64,000 bases of DNA from CAVVJA01 sp963779485 (GTDB lineage: Bacteria; Actinomycetota; Actinomycetes; Mycobacteriales; Jatrophihabitantaceae). A model generated the notes under the pieces. The model made no database searches. It saw nothing but the letters and a program-made list of their open reading frames with translations, and was not told the origin of the DNA. Location: the NCBI GenBank assembly GCA_963779485.1, contig CAVZYJ010000004.1, positions 124,001-188,000 of the forward strand, given 5' to 3'. Within the stretch, counting starts at the first letter, position 1; every line of letters starts with the position of its first letter. Of this stretch, positions 1 through 7,848 are shown in pieces. A program made the translations under genes and the position numbers.

Positions 1-750
1 GAGGATCCGGGCGTATGCCTCGGGGTGGTGTCCGTCGGTGCGGTCGACTCGCACGGTGCCGTGGCCCCGTTCTCCTCGCGCCATCCCTACCTGACCCTGG
101 TCGCCCCGGGCGTCGGCATCGCCTCCTTGGGGCGGGTCGCCGGGGCGGCTTACCTCGGAGAGGGCACCAGCCAGGCCACGGCGATCACGTCAGCTGCCAT
201 GGCCCTCGTCTGGTCGAAGCACCCCTCCCTGACCGCCCGGCAGCTCGTCACCCGAGTGCTCGCCACGCTCGACCGCCGCGCGCCGACGCACGACCCCGCC
301 TACGGTTACGGATCGCTGTCCATCAACCGCGCGGTGCTGGCGGCCGTCCCCGCCAATGCACCCAACCCCGTGTATGACGCCCTAACGCCGTTCCTGGACC
401 GCGAACAGGCCCGGGCGGCGGCGCGCACCGAGCCCGCGCCGTCACCCGCCGCGATTACCGACACTCCGCCGGGGATGTTCGAGGCCGGCACCGGGCCGGG
501 CCTGTTCAGCGGGCAGGTGCTGACTGGGACCGTCGCGGCCCTGGTCGGCCTGGTGGCCCTCGCCCTGCTCGTCGGCGTAGCGATCGTGTCGCGCCGCCGA
601 CGGGCCGTCCTGACGCTGGCTGCCTCGGCCCCAGCGGTCCCGCCGCCGGCATGGCCGACCGAGTCGGCGGGGGTGACCGCGCCCCAGTGGCAGGACATCA
701 CCGGCCCGATCTGGCCCTTCGCCCCGCCACCGGATCGGCGGACGCGCTGA
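1..750 (+). CDS. S8 subtilisin-like serine protease, mycosin-like, C-terminal part (5' truncated)
   Basis: The reading frame is open from base 1, so the N-terminus, including the catalytic Asp and His, lies outside the window. The visible 249 residues hold the subtilase serine motif GTSQATAITSAAMAL near residue 55, a short proline/alanine-rich linker, one hydrophobic helix near residues 178-200 and an arginine-rich stop-transfer stretch (SRRRR). A secreted subtilase domain tethered by a C-terminal helix is the layout of MycP mycosins of type VII secretion, but no ESX genes are visible, so a generic membrane-anchored S8 peptidase is equally possible. It converges on leuA with 3 bases between the stop codons. 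Confidence 0.8.
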   Translation, partial: EDPGVCLGVVSVGAVDSHGAVAPFSSRHPYLTLVAPGVGIASLGRVAGAAYLGEGTSQATAITSAAMALVWSKHPSLTARQLVTRVLATLDRRAPTHDPAYGYGSLSINRAVLAAVPANAPNPVYDALTPFLDREQARAAARTEPAPSPAAITDTPPGMFEAGTGPGLFSGQVLTGTVAALVGLVALALLVGVAIVSRRRRAVLTLAASAPAVPPPAWPTESAGVTAPQWQDITGPIWPFAPPPDRRTR

Positions 751-753
751 TCG

Positions 754-2481
754 CTACCCGCGCTGGCGCACGTAACGGTTGAGCGCGCTGACGACACCGC
801 GCAAGGACGCCTGCACGATCGATTCGCTGATGCCGACGCCCCACTGCACCTTGTCGCCCACCTCTATCTCGAGGTAGGCCGCCGCTTCGGCGTCGCGACC
901 GGAGGTGAGGGCGTGTTCCGCATAGTCGAGGACCCGGATCGGCGTGCCCCCGAGGCCGACCTCGATGTCGGACATCGCGGCGCAGAACGCGGCGATCGGA
1001 CCGTTGCCAACTCCCACGAGCTCGTAGACCGTGCCGAAGGCCTTGACCGTGCTGGCGATCCGCTCGATGCCCTCGTCGCTCGTCGAAGAGAACTTGATCA
1101 GCTCGAATGCGCCTGGGGTCAGGTACTCCTCGGTGAAGATCTGCCACATCTGGGCGGCGTCGACCTCGCCGCCCGCACCCTCGGTGTGGCGTTGGATGAC
1201 CTGGCTGAACTCGATCTGGAGCCGTCGCGGTAGGTCGAGCTTGTTCTCCATCTTCATCAGATACGCGACGCCGCCCTTGCCGGACTGCGAGTTCACCCGG
1301 ATGACGGCCTCATACGACCGGCCGACGTCCTTGGGGTCGATGGGCAGGTAAGGCATCTGCCACGGCATTTCGTTGACCGGCTTGCCGGCTTCGGCCGCGG
1401 CTCGGTCCAGCGCGTCGAAGCCCTTCTTGATCGCGTCCTGATGGGATCCGGAGAACGACGTGTAGACCAGGTCCCCGACGTAGGGGTGTCGCTCGTGCAC
1501 ACCGATGCGGTTGCAATACTCCACCGTCCGACGGATCTCATCGATATCGCTGAAGTCGATCTGCGGGTCGATTCCCTGGCTGTACAGGTTCAGTCCGAGC
1601 GTCACCAGGTCGACGTTGCCGGACCGTTCACCGTTCCCGAATAGGCATCCCTCGACCCGATCCGCTCCGGCCAGCACGGCCAGTTCCGCGTCGGCGACGG
1701 CGGTGCCACGGTCGTTGTGGGTGTGGACGGACAGGGCGATGTGCTCACGCCGGGAGAGGTTCCGGCTCATCCATTCGATCTGGTCGGCGTACACGTTCGG
1801 CGTGCTGCGCTCGACAGTGCACGGCAGGTTGATGATGATCTCCCGGTCTGGGCCGGGTTGCCAGACGTCCATGACCGCTTCGCAGATGTCCAGCGCGAAG
1901 TCCGCCTCGGTATCCATGAAGATCTCCGGCGAGTACTCGTAGCCGAAGTCCGTATCGGGCAGGTAGGTCTCGGCGAACTTGACCACCGCCTGCGTGCCCT
2001 GGGTGGCGACCGCGCGGCATTCGTCCCGCCCGGCACCTGGCCAGCCGAAGACGACGCGCCGGAACATTGGCGCGGCCGCGTTGTAGAGATGGACGCTGGC
2101 CTTGCGCGCGCCGACCAGCGACTGCACGGTTCGCTCGATCAGTTCTTCCCGGGCCTGAGTCAGGACCGAGATGCGGACATCGTCGGGCACCCGGTCGGTC
2201 TCGATGAGCTCGCGAATGAAGTCGAAGTCGGTCTGACTCGCCGCTGGGAAGCCGACCTCGATCTCCTTGTAGCCCAGGCGCGCGACGAGGTCGAACATGG
2301 CCCGCTTCCGAGCGCTGTTCATCGGGTCGATCAGGGCTTGATTGCCGTCGCGGAGATCGGTCGACAGCCACCGCGGGGCGACCGTGACGGTGCGATCCGG
2401 CCACTGCCGATCAGGGAGGTGGACGGGCGGGAACGGCCGGTATCGATGGCACGGCATTCCCGAAGGCTGTTGCGCATTCAT
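754..2481 (-). CDS. leuA: 2-isopropylmalate synthase
   Basis: Catalyses the first committed step of leucine synthesis, condensing acetyl-CoA with 2-oxoisovalerate. The 575-residue protein has the HMGL-like TIM barrel with STDLRDGNQAL near the N-terminus, the metal-binding HTHNDRG segment and, in the last ~130 residues, the LeuA allosteric domain that binds leucine. Length fits the long actinobacterial LeuA. I chose ATG at 2481 over the upstream TTG at 2508 because AGGAG lies nine bases before the ATG. A leucine-rich leader peptide with alternative hairpins lies upstream, pointing to attenuation by leucyl-tRNA supply as well as feedback inhibition. Confidence 0.95.
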   Translation of the reverse strand: MNAQQPSGMPCHRYRPFPPVHLPDRQWPDRTVTVAPRWLSTDLRDGNQALIDPMNSARKRAMFDLVARLGYKEIEVGFPAASQTDFDFIRELIETDRVPDDVRISVLTQAREELIERTVQSLVGARKASVHLYNAAAPMFRRVVFGWPGAGRDECRAVATQGTQAVVKFAETYLPDTDFGYEYSPEIFMDTEADFALDICEAVMDVWQPGPDREIIINLPCTVERSTPNVYADQIEWMSRNLSRREHIALSVHTHNDRGTAVADAELAVLAGADRVEGCLFGNGERSGNVDLVTLGLNLYSQGIDPQIDFSDIDEIRRTVEYCNRIGVHERHPYVGDLVYTSFSGSHQDAIKKGFDALDRAAAEAGKPVNEMPWQMPYLPIDPKDVGRSYEAVIRVNSQSGKGGVAYLMKMENKLDLPRRLQIEFSQVIQRHTEGAGGEVDAAQMWQIFTEEYLTPGAFELIKFSSTSDEGIERIASTVKAFGTVYELVGVGNGPIAAFCAAMSDIEVGLGGTPIRVLDYAEHALTSGRDAEAAAYLEIEVGDKVQWGVGISESIVQASLRGVVSALNRYVRQRG

Positions 2482-2533
2482 GATGGGCTGCTCCTGGTGG
2501 GTGACCAATGATTGAGCGGCCGGCGCAGCAGAA

Positions 2534-2581
2534 CGGCCCGCGACGAGGGGCCGACCGGAAGTGACTACCGGGCCTCGTCGC
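2534..2581 (-). promoter_or_regulatory. leuA attenuator: mutually exclusive hairpins
   Basis: On the leuA strand, GCGACGAGG inside the leader ORF (2581-2573) is perfectly complementary to CCTCGTCGC (2548-2540). The second arm is also the loop of a competing 6-bp hairpin CGGCCC/GGGCCG (2553-2534). A ribosome stalled on the three Leu codons or reaching the stop codon would cover different parts of the first arm and switch the fold. There is no U-run after the short hairpin, so termination may be factor-dependent or the control translational. The pairing is seen directly; the mechanism is inferred. Confidence 0.6.
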
Positions 2582-2609
2582 GGCCGCGAAGAAGCAGCGC
2601 GCGCATCAT
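2565..2609 (-). CDS. leuL: leuA leader peptide (attenuator uORF), MMRALLLRGRDEAR
   Basis: A 14-codon ORF on the leuA strand, ending 84 bases before the leuA start, encodes MMRALLLRGRDEAR with three consecutive leucine codons (CTG CTT CTT). GAGG sits five bases before the second ATG (2606), which is the likelier start. Leader peptides rich in the regulated amino acid are the signature of ribosome-mediated attenuation, which is known for leuA in actinobacteria. The last third of the ORF forms one arm of the hairpin described in the next entry. Confidence 0.75.
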   Translation of the reverse strand: MMRALLLRGRDEAR

Positions 2610-2696
2610 GACCTCGTCAGGCTACTGCATGGCCGCTGGGTCGTGCGAATGCAGGCTCTACCATGCGGTGAGCCTGCAGGATGACGAAGGAGTCCG

Positions 2697-2924
2697 ATGC
2701 CGCACACCGTTGCCGCGGAGCTTGTCGGCAACGTCGCCCAGGTCATGGTGGCAGTGGGCGACTTCGTGACACTTACGGACACCCTCGTCATCCTGGAGTC
2801 GATGAAGATGGAAATCCCCGTGTTGGCCGAAGTCACGGGGACGGTCGCTGAGGTGGCCGTCTCGGTCGGGGACGTCATCACCGAGGGCGACGTCATCGCC
2901 GTCATCGAGATCGGAGGCCCGTGA
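2697..2924 (+). CDS. biotin/lipoyl-attachment carrier protein (single biotinyl domain)
   Basis: A 75-residue stand-alone biotinyl domain. The biotinylation signature ESMKMEIPV sits near the centre, flanked by the two glycine-rich hairpins of the fold (VGDFVT and VGDVITEGD). It resembles the small free biotinylated proteins of actinobacteria (M. tuberculosis TB7.3 type) and acyl-CoA carboxylase carrier domains. GAAGGAG lies five bases before the ATG. It overlaps the next gene by one base (TGATG). No carboxylase subunit is nearby, so its partner enzyme cannot be named. Confidence 0.85.
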   Translation: MPHTVAAELVGNVAQVMVAVGDFVTLTDTLVILESMKMEIPVLAEVTGTVAEVAVSVGDVITEGDVIAVIEIGGP

Positions 2925-4333
2925 TGGCCAGCCAGGAACGCATCGTCCGCACCGCGATTCCGGGACCCCGCTCGCTCGAGCTGCAGGCCCGCAAGCAGGC
3001 CGCGGTGTCGGCCGGCCTCGGGACGATCCTGCCGATCTACGTGGAGCAGGCCAGCGGCGGCATCGTCGTCGACGTCGACGGCAACCAGTTGATCGACTTC
3101 GGCTCGGGCATCGCCGTGGTGTCGGTCGGCAACGCCGCACCCCGCGTGGTGGCGGCTGTCCAGCAGCAGGTCGCGGACTTCACCCACACCTGCTTCATGG
3201 TCACTCCGTACGAGGAGTACGTGCTGGTCGCCGAGGCGCTCAACGAGCTGACCCCGGGGCGGCACGAGAAGCGGTCCGCGCTGTTCAACTCCGGCGCGGA
3301 GGCCGTCGAGAATGCGGTCAAGATCGCCCGGTACTACACCGGCCGGCCGGCGGTGGTGGCCTTCGACCACGCCTACCACGGGCGCACCAACCTGACGATG
3401 TCCCTGACGGCCAAGAACATGCCGTACAAGCATCGGTTCGGCCCGTTCGCCGGCGAGGTCTACCGGGCCCCCATGGCCTATCCGTTCCGTTGGCCCGGCG
3501 GTTCGGAGCGGTGCACGGCCGAGGCCTTCGCCGTATTCGCCGACCACGCGCACGCCCAGGTCGGCGAGTCGAACATCGCCGCGGTGATTATCGAGCCGAT
3601 CCAGGGGGAGGGTGGCTTCGTCGTGCCACCGACCGGATTCTTGGCCCAGCTGTCGGCCTGGTGCGCCGAGCACGGGGTGGTGCTGATCGCGGACGAGATC
3701 CAGACCGGGTTCTGCCGCACCGGCGACTGGTTTGCCTGCTCGCACGAGGACGTCGTGCCGGATCTGATCACGACCGCCAAGGGCATCGCCGGCGGGCTAC
3801 CGCTCGCCGGGGTGACGGGCCGCGCGGAGATCATGGACTCGGTGCACAGCGGCGGCCTCGGCGGCACGTACGGCGGTAACCCGGTCGCCTGCGCCGCAGC
3901 CCTGGCCGCGATCGAGACGATGCGGGCGGATGACCTGTGCGCTGCGGCGCGGCGGATCGAATCCCTGATGCGGCCGCGGTTGGAGGCGCTCGCGGCGAAG
4001 TACGACGTCATCGGCGACGTGCGCGGCCGCGGGGCCATGCTCGCCATGGAGTTGGTGACCGGGGCCGGATCTCTCGAACCGAACCCCGGCCTTACGTCCG
4101 CCGTGTCGGCGGCCTGTCATCGAGAGGGGCTGATCACGCTCACCGCGGGAACCTACGGCAACGTGCTGCGCTTCCTCCCACCGCTGGTGATCAGCGACGC
4201 GCTTCTGACCGAAGGGCTCGATCTGCTGGAGTTGGCGTTCGCGGCCGCCGTGCAGGGCCACCCGAGCGCTCAGCCCGAGACGCCGGAGTTGTCGGAGGAC
4301 CTCGAAGCCAGAGATACCGCCGACACCGACTGA
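2924..4333 (+). CDS. gabT: 4-aminobutyrate aminotransferase (class III PLP aminotransferase)
   Basis: A fold-type I, class III aminotransferase of 469 residues. Visible signatures are the substrate-side IIEPIQGEGGF, the cofactor Asp in LIADEIQTGF (near 255) and the Schiff-base Lys in TTAKGIAGGLP (near 286). The family transfers the amino group of GABA to 2-oxoglutarate, giving succinate semialdehyde, and the N-terminus and motifs match actinobacterial GabT. ATG 2924 has GGAGG six bases upstream; GTG 2921 would leave only three. The gene is translationally coupled to the biotinyl carrier. No succinate-semialdehyde dehydrogenase is present nearby, so related omega-amino acids remain possible substrates. 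Confidence 0.87.
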   Translation: MASQERIVRTAIPGPRSLELQARKQAAVSAGLGTILPIYVEQASGGIVVDVDGNQLIDFGSGIAVVSVGNAAPRVVAAVQQQVADFTHTCFMVTPYEEYVLVAEALNELTPGRHEKRSALFNSGAEAVENAVKIARYYTGRPAVVAFDHAYHGRTNLTMSLTAKNMPYKHRFGPFAGEVYRAPMAYPFRWPGGSERCTAEAFAVFADHAHAQVGESNIAAVIIEPIQGEGGFVVPPTGFLAQLSAWCAEHGVVLIADEIQTGFCRTGDWFACSHEDVVPDLITTAKGIAGGLPLAGVTGRAEIMDSVHSGGLGGTYGGNPVACAAALAAIETMRADDLCAAARRIESLMRPRLEALAAKYDVIGDVRGRGAMLAMELVTGAGSLEPNPGLTSAVSAACHREGLITLTAGTYGNVLRFLPPLVISDALLTEGLDLLELAFAAAVQGHPSAQPETPELSEDLEARDTADTD

Positions 4334-4363
4334 CCGCCACCGCGCCCGCCAGGGAGCCGTCGA

Positions 4364-4579
4364 TCAGGAAAACGTCGAGGCCCGGACCTGCAGCCGGTCC
4401 GCTGGCAGCAGGAACCAGTGCCGATCGAGGCACCGCACCTTCACGTGCGTGATCGTCGTGCCGCTGCAATCCAGCTGAGCCGACCACTCGGCCGCGGCCG
4501 GAGCCTGACATTGTGGGCACAGCAGTGTGTCGACGACGACAGTCTGGCCGGCCGTCCGGTGTTCGAATTTCCTGTTCAT
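4364..4579 (-). CDS. small CxxC (zinc-ribbon-like) hypothetical protein
   Basis: A 71-residue protein starting MNRKFEHRT with a strong GGGGGAG ribosome-binding site four bases ahead. It has one CPQC knuckle near residue 21 and single cysteines near 38 and 50 (VRCLDRHW), which together could bind one metal ion. I do not recognise the family and assign no function. It converges on gabT and is divergent from ask. Confidence 0.6.
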   Translation of the reverse strand: MNRKFEHRTAGQTVVVDTLLCPQCQAPAAAEWSAQLDCSGTTITHVKVRCLDRHWFLLPADRLQVRASTFS

Positions 4580-4775
4580 CGTCTCCCCCGACGAGATCGC
4601 TGCCCGGTCGTGCCGGTGATATGTGAGGTGGAGGCCGCCGCCCGGGCCCCTGATACGCCTCGGGCCGATCTCACAGCGGCGACCCGGCCCGAGCCGCCGT
4701 CGCCCTTCGCCGGGATTGACCTCGCGGCCGGCCGGTATCCTCGCTTTCGGCAGTAACCGTTCGGAAGGAGCCGCG

Positions 4776-6044
4776 GTGGGGCTCGTCGTGCAGAAGTACG
4801 GCGGCTCATCTGTTGCCGATGCCGAACGCATCAAGCGGGTTGCCGAGCGGATCGTGGCTACCCGGCGCGAAGGGCACAATGTCGTGGTCGTCGTCTCGGC
4901 CATGGGTGACACGACCGACGAGTTGATCGAGCTGGCTGAGCAGATCGTGCCAGTCCCGAGCGGCCGGGAATTCGACATGCTGCTGACCGCCGGTGAACGC
5001 ATCTCGATGGCGCTTCTCGCCATGGCCATCGAGTCCTTGGGCTATACGGCGCAGTCGTTCACCGGCTCGCAGGCCGGCGTGCTGACCACGGCTGCGCACG
5101 GCAAGGCGCGCATCGTCAACATCACGCCGGGACGGGTCGAGGAATCGTTGGCCGACGGGAACGTGGCCATCGTCGCGGGCTTCCAAGGCTTCTCGAAAGA
5201 GACCATGGACATCACGACACTGGGCCGGGGCGGGTCGGACACCACCGCGGTCGCGCTGGCCGCCGCGCTCACGGCGGATGTGTGCGAGATCTACACCGAC
5301 GTCGACGGCGTCTACACGGCCGATCCGCGCATCGTGCCCAACGCGCGGCGGCTGGATAGGGTCACCTACGAGGAGATGCTCGAATTGGCCGCCTGCGGGG
5401 CCAAGGTCCTGCACTTGCGGTCGGTCGAGTACGGACGCACCTACGGCGTGCCGATGCACGTCCGCTCGTCGTTCTCCACCAAGCCGGGCACGCTCGTGGC
5501 CGGATCGATCGAGGAGTACACCGTGGAGCAAGCGATCATCAGCGGCGTCGCCCACGACCGCAGCGAGGCGAAGGTCACGGTCGTCGGCGTACCGGACAAG
5601 CCGGGTCAGGCGGCCGCATTGCTCCGCGAGCTGGCCGCAGCCGAGATCAACATCGACATGATCGTCCAGAACGTGTCGACGCGCGGAACGGGTCGCGCCG
5701 ACGTCTCGTTCACGATCCCGACCTCGGACGGTGCCACCGCGCTTGCCGCGCTGCGCCGGGTGCAGCCTGTCGTCGGGTTCGAGGACTTGCTCTACGACGA
5801 CCACATCGGGAAGTTGTCGCTGATCGGCGCGGGCATGCGTTCCCATCCGGGAGTGTCCGCCACGTTCTTCACCGCGCTCGCCGAGGCCGACGTGAACGTC
5901 GAGATGATCTCCACGTCGGAGATTCGCATCTCCGTGGTCTGCCGCGACGTCGACCTCGATGCCGCGGTGCGGGCCGTGCACAACGCGTTCGAGCTGGGAT
6001 CCGCCGAGGAAGAGGCGGTCGTCTATGGGGGGACCGGCCGATGA
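4776..6044 (+). CDS. ask: aspartate kinase
   Basis: Phosphorylates aspartate, the entry step to lysine, threonine, methionine and diaminopimelate. The 422-residue protein starts with the kinase motif VQKYGGSSVAD, continues with the aspartate-binding FQGFSKETMDITTLGRGGSD segment and ends with two ACT domains (VTVVGVPDKPG and IGAGMRSHPGV), which bind feedback effectors. The GTG at 4776 follows GGAAGGAG by five bases and gives the usual actinobacterial N-terminus; longer in-frame extensions have no ribosome-binding site. As in other actinobacteria, an internal start may yield a separate regulatory beta subunit. asd follows 49 bases downstream. Confidence 0.96.
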   Translation: MGLVVQKYGGSSVADAERIKRVAERIVATRREGHNVVVVVSAMGDTTDELIELAEQIVPVPSGREFDMLLTAGERISMALLAMAIESLGYTAQSFTGSQAGVLTTAAHGKARIVNITPGRVEESLADGNVAIVAGFQGFSKETMDITTLGRGGSDTTAVALAAALTADVCEIYTDVDGVYTADPRIVPNARRLDRVTYEEMLELAACGAKVLHLRSVEYGRTYGVPMHVRSSFSTKPGTLVAGSIEEYTVEQAIISGVAHDRSEAKVTVVGVPDKPGQAAALLRELAAAEINIDMIVQNVSTRGTGRADVSFTIPTSDGATALAALRRVQPVVGFEDLLYDDHIGKLSLIGAGMRSHPGVSATFFTALAEADVNVEMISTSEIRISVVCRDVDLDAAVRAVHNAFELGSAEEEAVVYGGTGR

Positions 6045-6048
6045 ACCA

Positions 6049-6087
6049 CCCCACCAGAGCGCTCACTGCGCTCACGCTCCGGTGGGG
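6049..6087 (+). repeat. ask-asd intergenic hairpin (13-bp stem)
   Basis: CCCCACCAGAGCG (6049-6061) and CGCTCCGGTGGGG (6075-6087) are complementary at 12 of 13 positions around a 13-base loop. The structure begins five bases after the ask stop and ends seven bases before the asd GTG, so it would cover the asd ribosome-binding region. It has no downstream U-run. It could limit asd expression relative to ask or stabilise a processed ask mRNA; neither is shown. Confidence 0.6.
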
Positions 6088-6093
6088 GCCCCG

Positions 6094-7114
6094 GTGAGAG
6101 TTGGCATTGTCGGTGCCACCGGCCAGGTCGGAGGGGTGATGCGCCGGATCCTCGCCGAGCGCGCCTTCCCGGTCGACGAGATCCGCTACTTTGCCTCGTC
6201 GCGATCAGCAGGCACGACATTGCCCTGGAATGAAACGGAAATCCTCGTCGAGGATGCCGCTTCGGCCGACCCGGCCGGCCTCGACATCGCGCTGTTCTCC
6301 GCGGGGGCCGCGACGTCACGCGTACAAGCCCCGCGGTTCGCGGCCGCCGGCGTCACTCGTCATCGACAACTCGTCGGCGTGGCGCATGGACCCGGATGTG
6401 CCGCTCGTGGTTGCCGAGGTGAACCCGTCGGAGGCGCGAGCCGTGCGGAAGGGAATCATCGCCAATCCGAACTGCACGACCATGGCCGCCATGCCGGTCA
6501 TCGCCCCGCTCCATCGAGCCGCGAGCTTGCTGCGAATGGTGGCGTCGACCTATCAGGCGGTGTCGGGTAGCGGGCTGTCCGGAGTGGACGAGCTGGACAA
6601 GCAGGTACGTCAGGTCGTCGACCGCGCGGCGTTGCTCACGCATGACGGCTCGTCGGTGACGTTCCCGACGCCGGAAAAGTACGTCCGGCCCATCGCGTTC
6701 AACGTGCTGCCCTGGGCCGGCTCGCTCGTCGACGACGGATCGGACGAGACCGACGAGGAGCAGAAGCTGCGCAACGAGTCGCGCAAGATCCTCGGCATTC
6801 CGGATCTGCGCGTGTCCGGAACCTGCGTGCGCGTGCCCGTCTTCACCGGTCACTCGCTCTCGCTGAACCTGGAGTTCGCGCGGGCCATGCCGGTCGCCCG
6901 GGCTCGGGAGCTGCTCGCATCGGCCCCGGGTGTCGCGCTGGCGGACGTGCCGAACCCGTTGGAGGCCGCCGGCCGGGATCCGAGCTTCGTCGGGCGTATC
7001 CGGCAAGATCCGGGCCTCGACGGCGATCGCGGACTGGCGTTGTTCGTGAGCAACGACAACCTGCGCAAGGGGGCGGCGCTGAACGCCATCCAGATCGCCG
7101 AGCTACTCCTGTAG
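6094..7114 (+). pseudogene. asd: aspartate-semialdehyde dehydrogenase, reading frame broken by +1 (probable sequence error)
   Basis: Reduces aspartyl phosphate to the semialdehyde, the step after Ask. The N-terminal part (VGIVGATGQVG, NADP-binding) reads in frame 1 up to FAAAGVT; the rest (VIDNSSAWR, catalytic Cys in IANPNCTT, then SGTCVRVPVFTGHS) reads in frame 2. Removing one base near 6357-6359 restores a continuous 339-residue Asd of normal length with no missing residues. The gene is needed for cell-wall diaminopimelate and no second copy is visible, so I favour an inserted base in the assembly over a true pseudogene. Starts at GTG 6094. Confidence 0.88.
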
Positions 7115-7173
7115 CTCTCATCGGGACGGAAATGCGCCCAGCCCGCAAAATCGTCTCCGATTCGGGAAAAGGC

Positions 7174-7698
7174 CTACGCGATTGGGGCGTTCCAGGCGAA
7201 TGGCTCCATTTCCCGTAGTAGCCGGCGTCGACGGTTGCGGGGCAGGTGGTCGATGAACAGGATGCCGCGCAGGTGCTCGGTCTCGTGCAGCAGGCAGCGC
7301 GCGAAATAGCCGGTTCCGGTGACCTCGATCGGCTTGCCGGTTTGGTCGGCGCCGCGCACGGTTGCGACCGACGGCCGGGGCAGCTCGTGGAAGGGTCCGG
7401 GCACAGAGAGGCAACCCTCCTCGCCATAGTCGATAGGGCCGCCGGTCGAGACGATCTCCGGATTGACGAAGTGCCCGACATGGCGCTTGTTCTCAGCATC
7501 CAGGCAGTCGTAGACGAAGACGCTGAGGCTCACGCCGATCTGCGGCGCGGCGAGCCCGACCCCGTCCGCGGCGTGCATGGAGGCGACCATGTCTTCGATG
7601 AGCGCGGCGAGATCAGCGTCGAACTCAGTGACCGGCGGGCAAGACGTCGCCAACACCGGATCGCCGACGACCGTAATCTTGCGTACCGTTCCCGCCAC
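7174..7698 (-). CDS. def: peptide deformylase
   Basis: Removes the N-formyl group from nascent proteins. All three deformylase motifs are present in the 174 residues: GVGLAAPQIG (46-55), EGCLS (94-98, Cys metal ligand) and HETEH (138-142, two His ligands and the catalytic Glu). The GTG at 7698 follows AAGGAG by six bases. It converges on asd. The C-terminal extension after HLPRN is short and basic, as in actinobacterial Def proteins. Confidence 0.95.
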   Translation of the reverse strand: MAGTVRKITVVGDPVLATSCPPVTEFDADLAALIEDMVASMHAADGVGLAAPQIGVSLSVFVYDCLDAENKRHVGHFVNPEIVSTGGPIDYGEEGCLSVPGPFHELPRPSVATVRGADQTGKPIEVTGTGYFARCLLHETEHLRGILFIDHLPRNRRRRLLREMEPFAWNAPIA

Positions 7699-7848
7699 GA
7701 GCCTCTCCTTCAGCGGAACCTATCCGCAGTCATGATCTCAGGCGATAACAGCGTCATCCCGATGGGATGAGACAACGACGTCGTCTCGGGGGCATGATGA
7801 GCTCACCCGATCTTCGGCTGATTTGGTGACCACTGGGGGCGGTTTGAG

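Noticed and set aside
754..2511. Long ORFs opposite leuA, nth, acs, topA and other genes.
   Set aside because: They mirror the third-position GC bias of the real genes, lack ribosome-binding sites and match no family.
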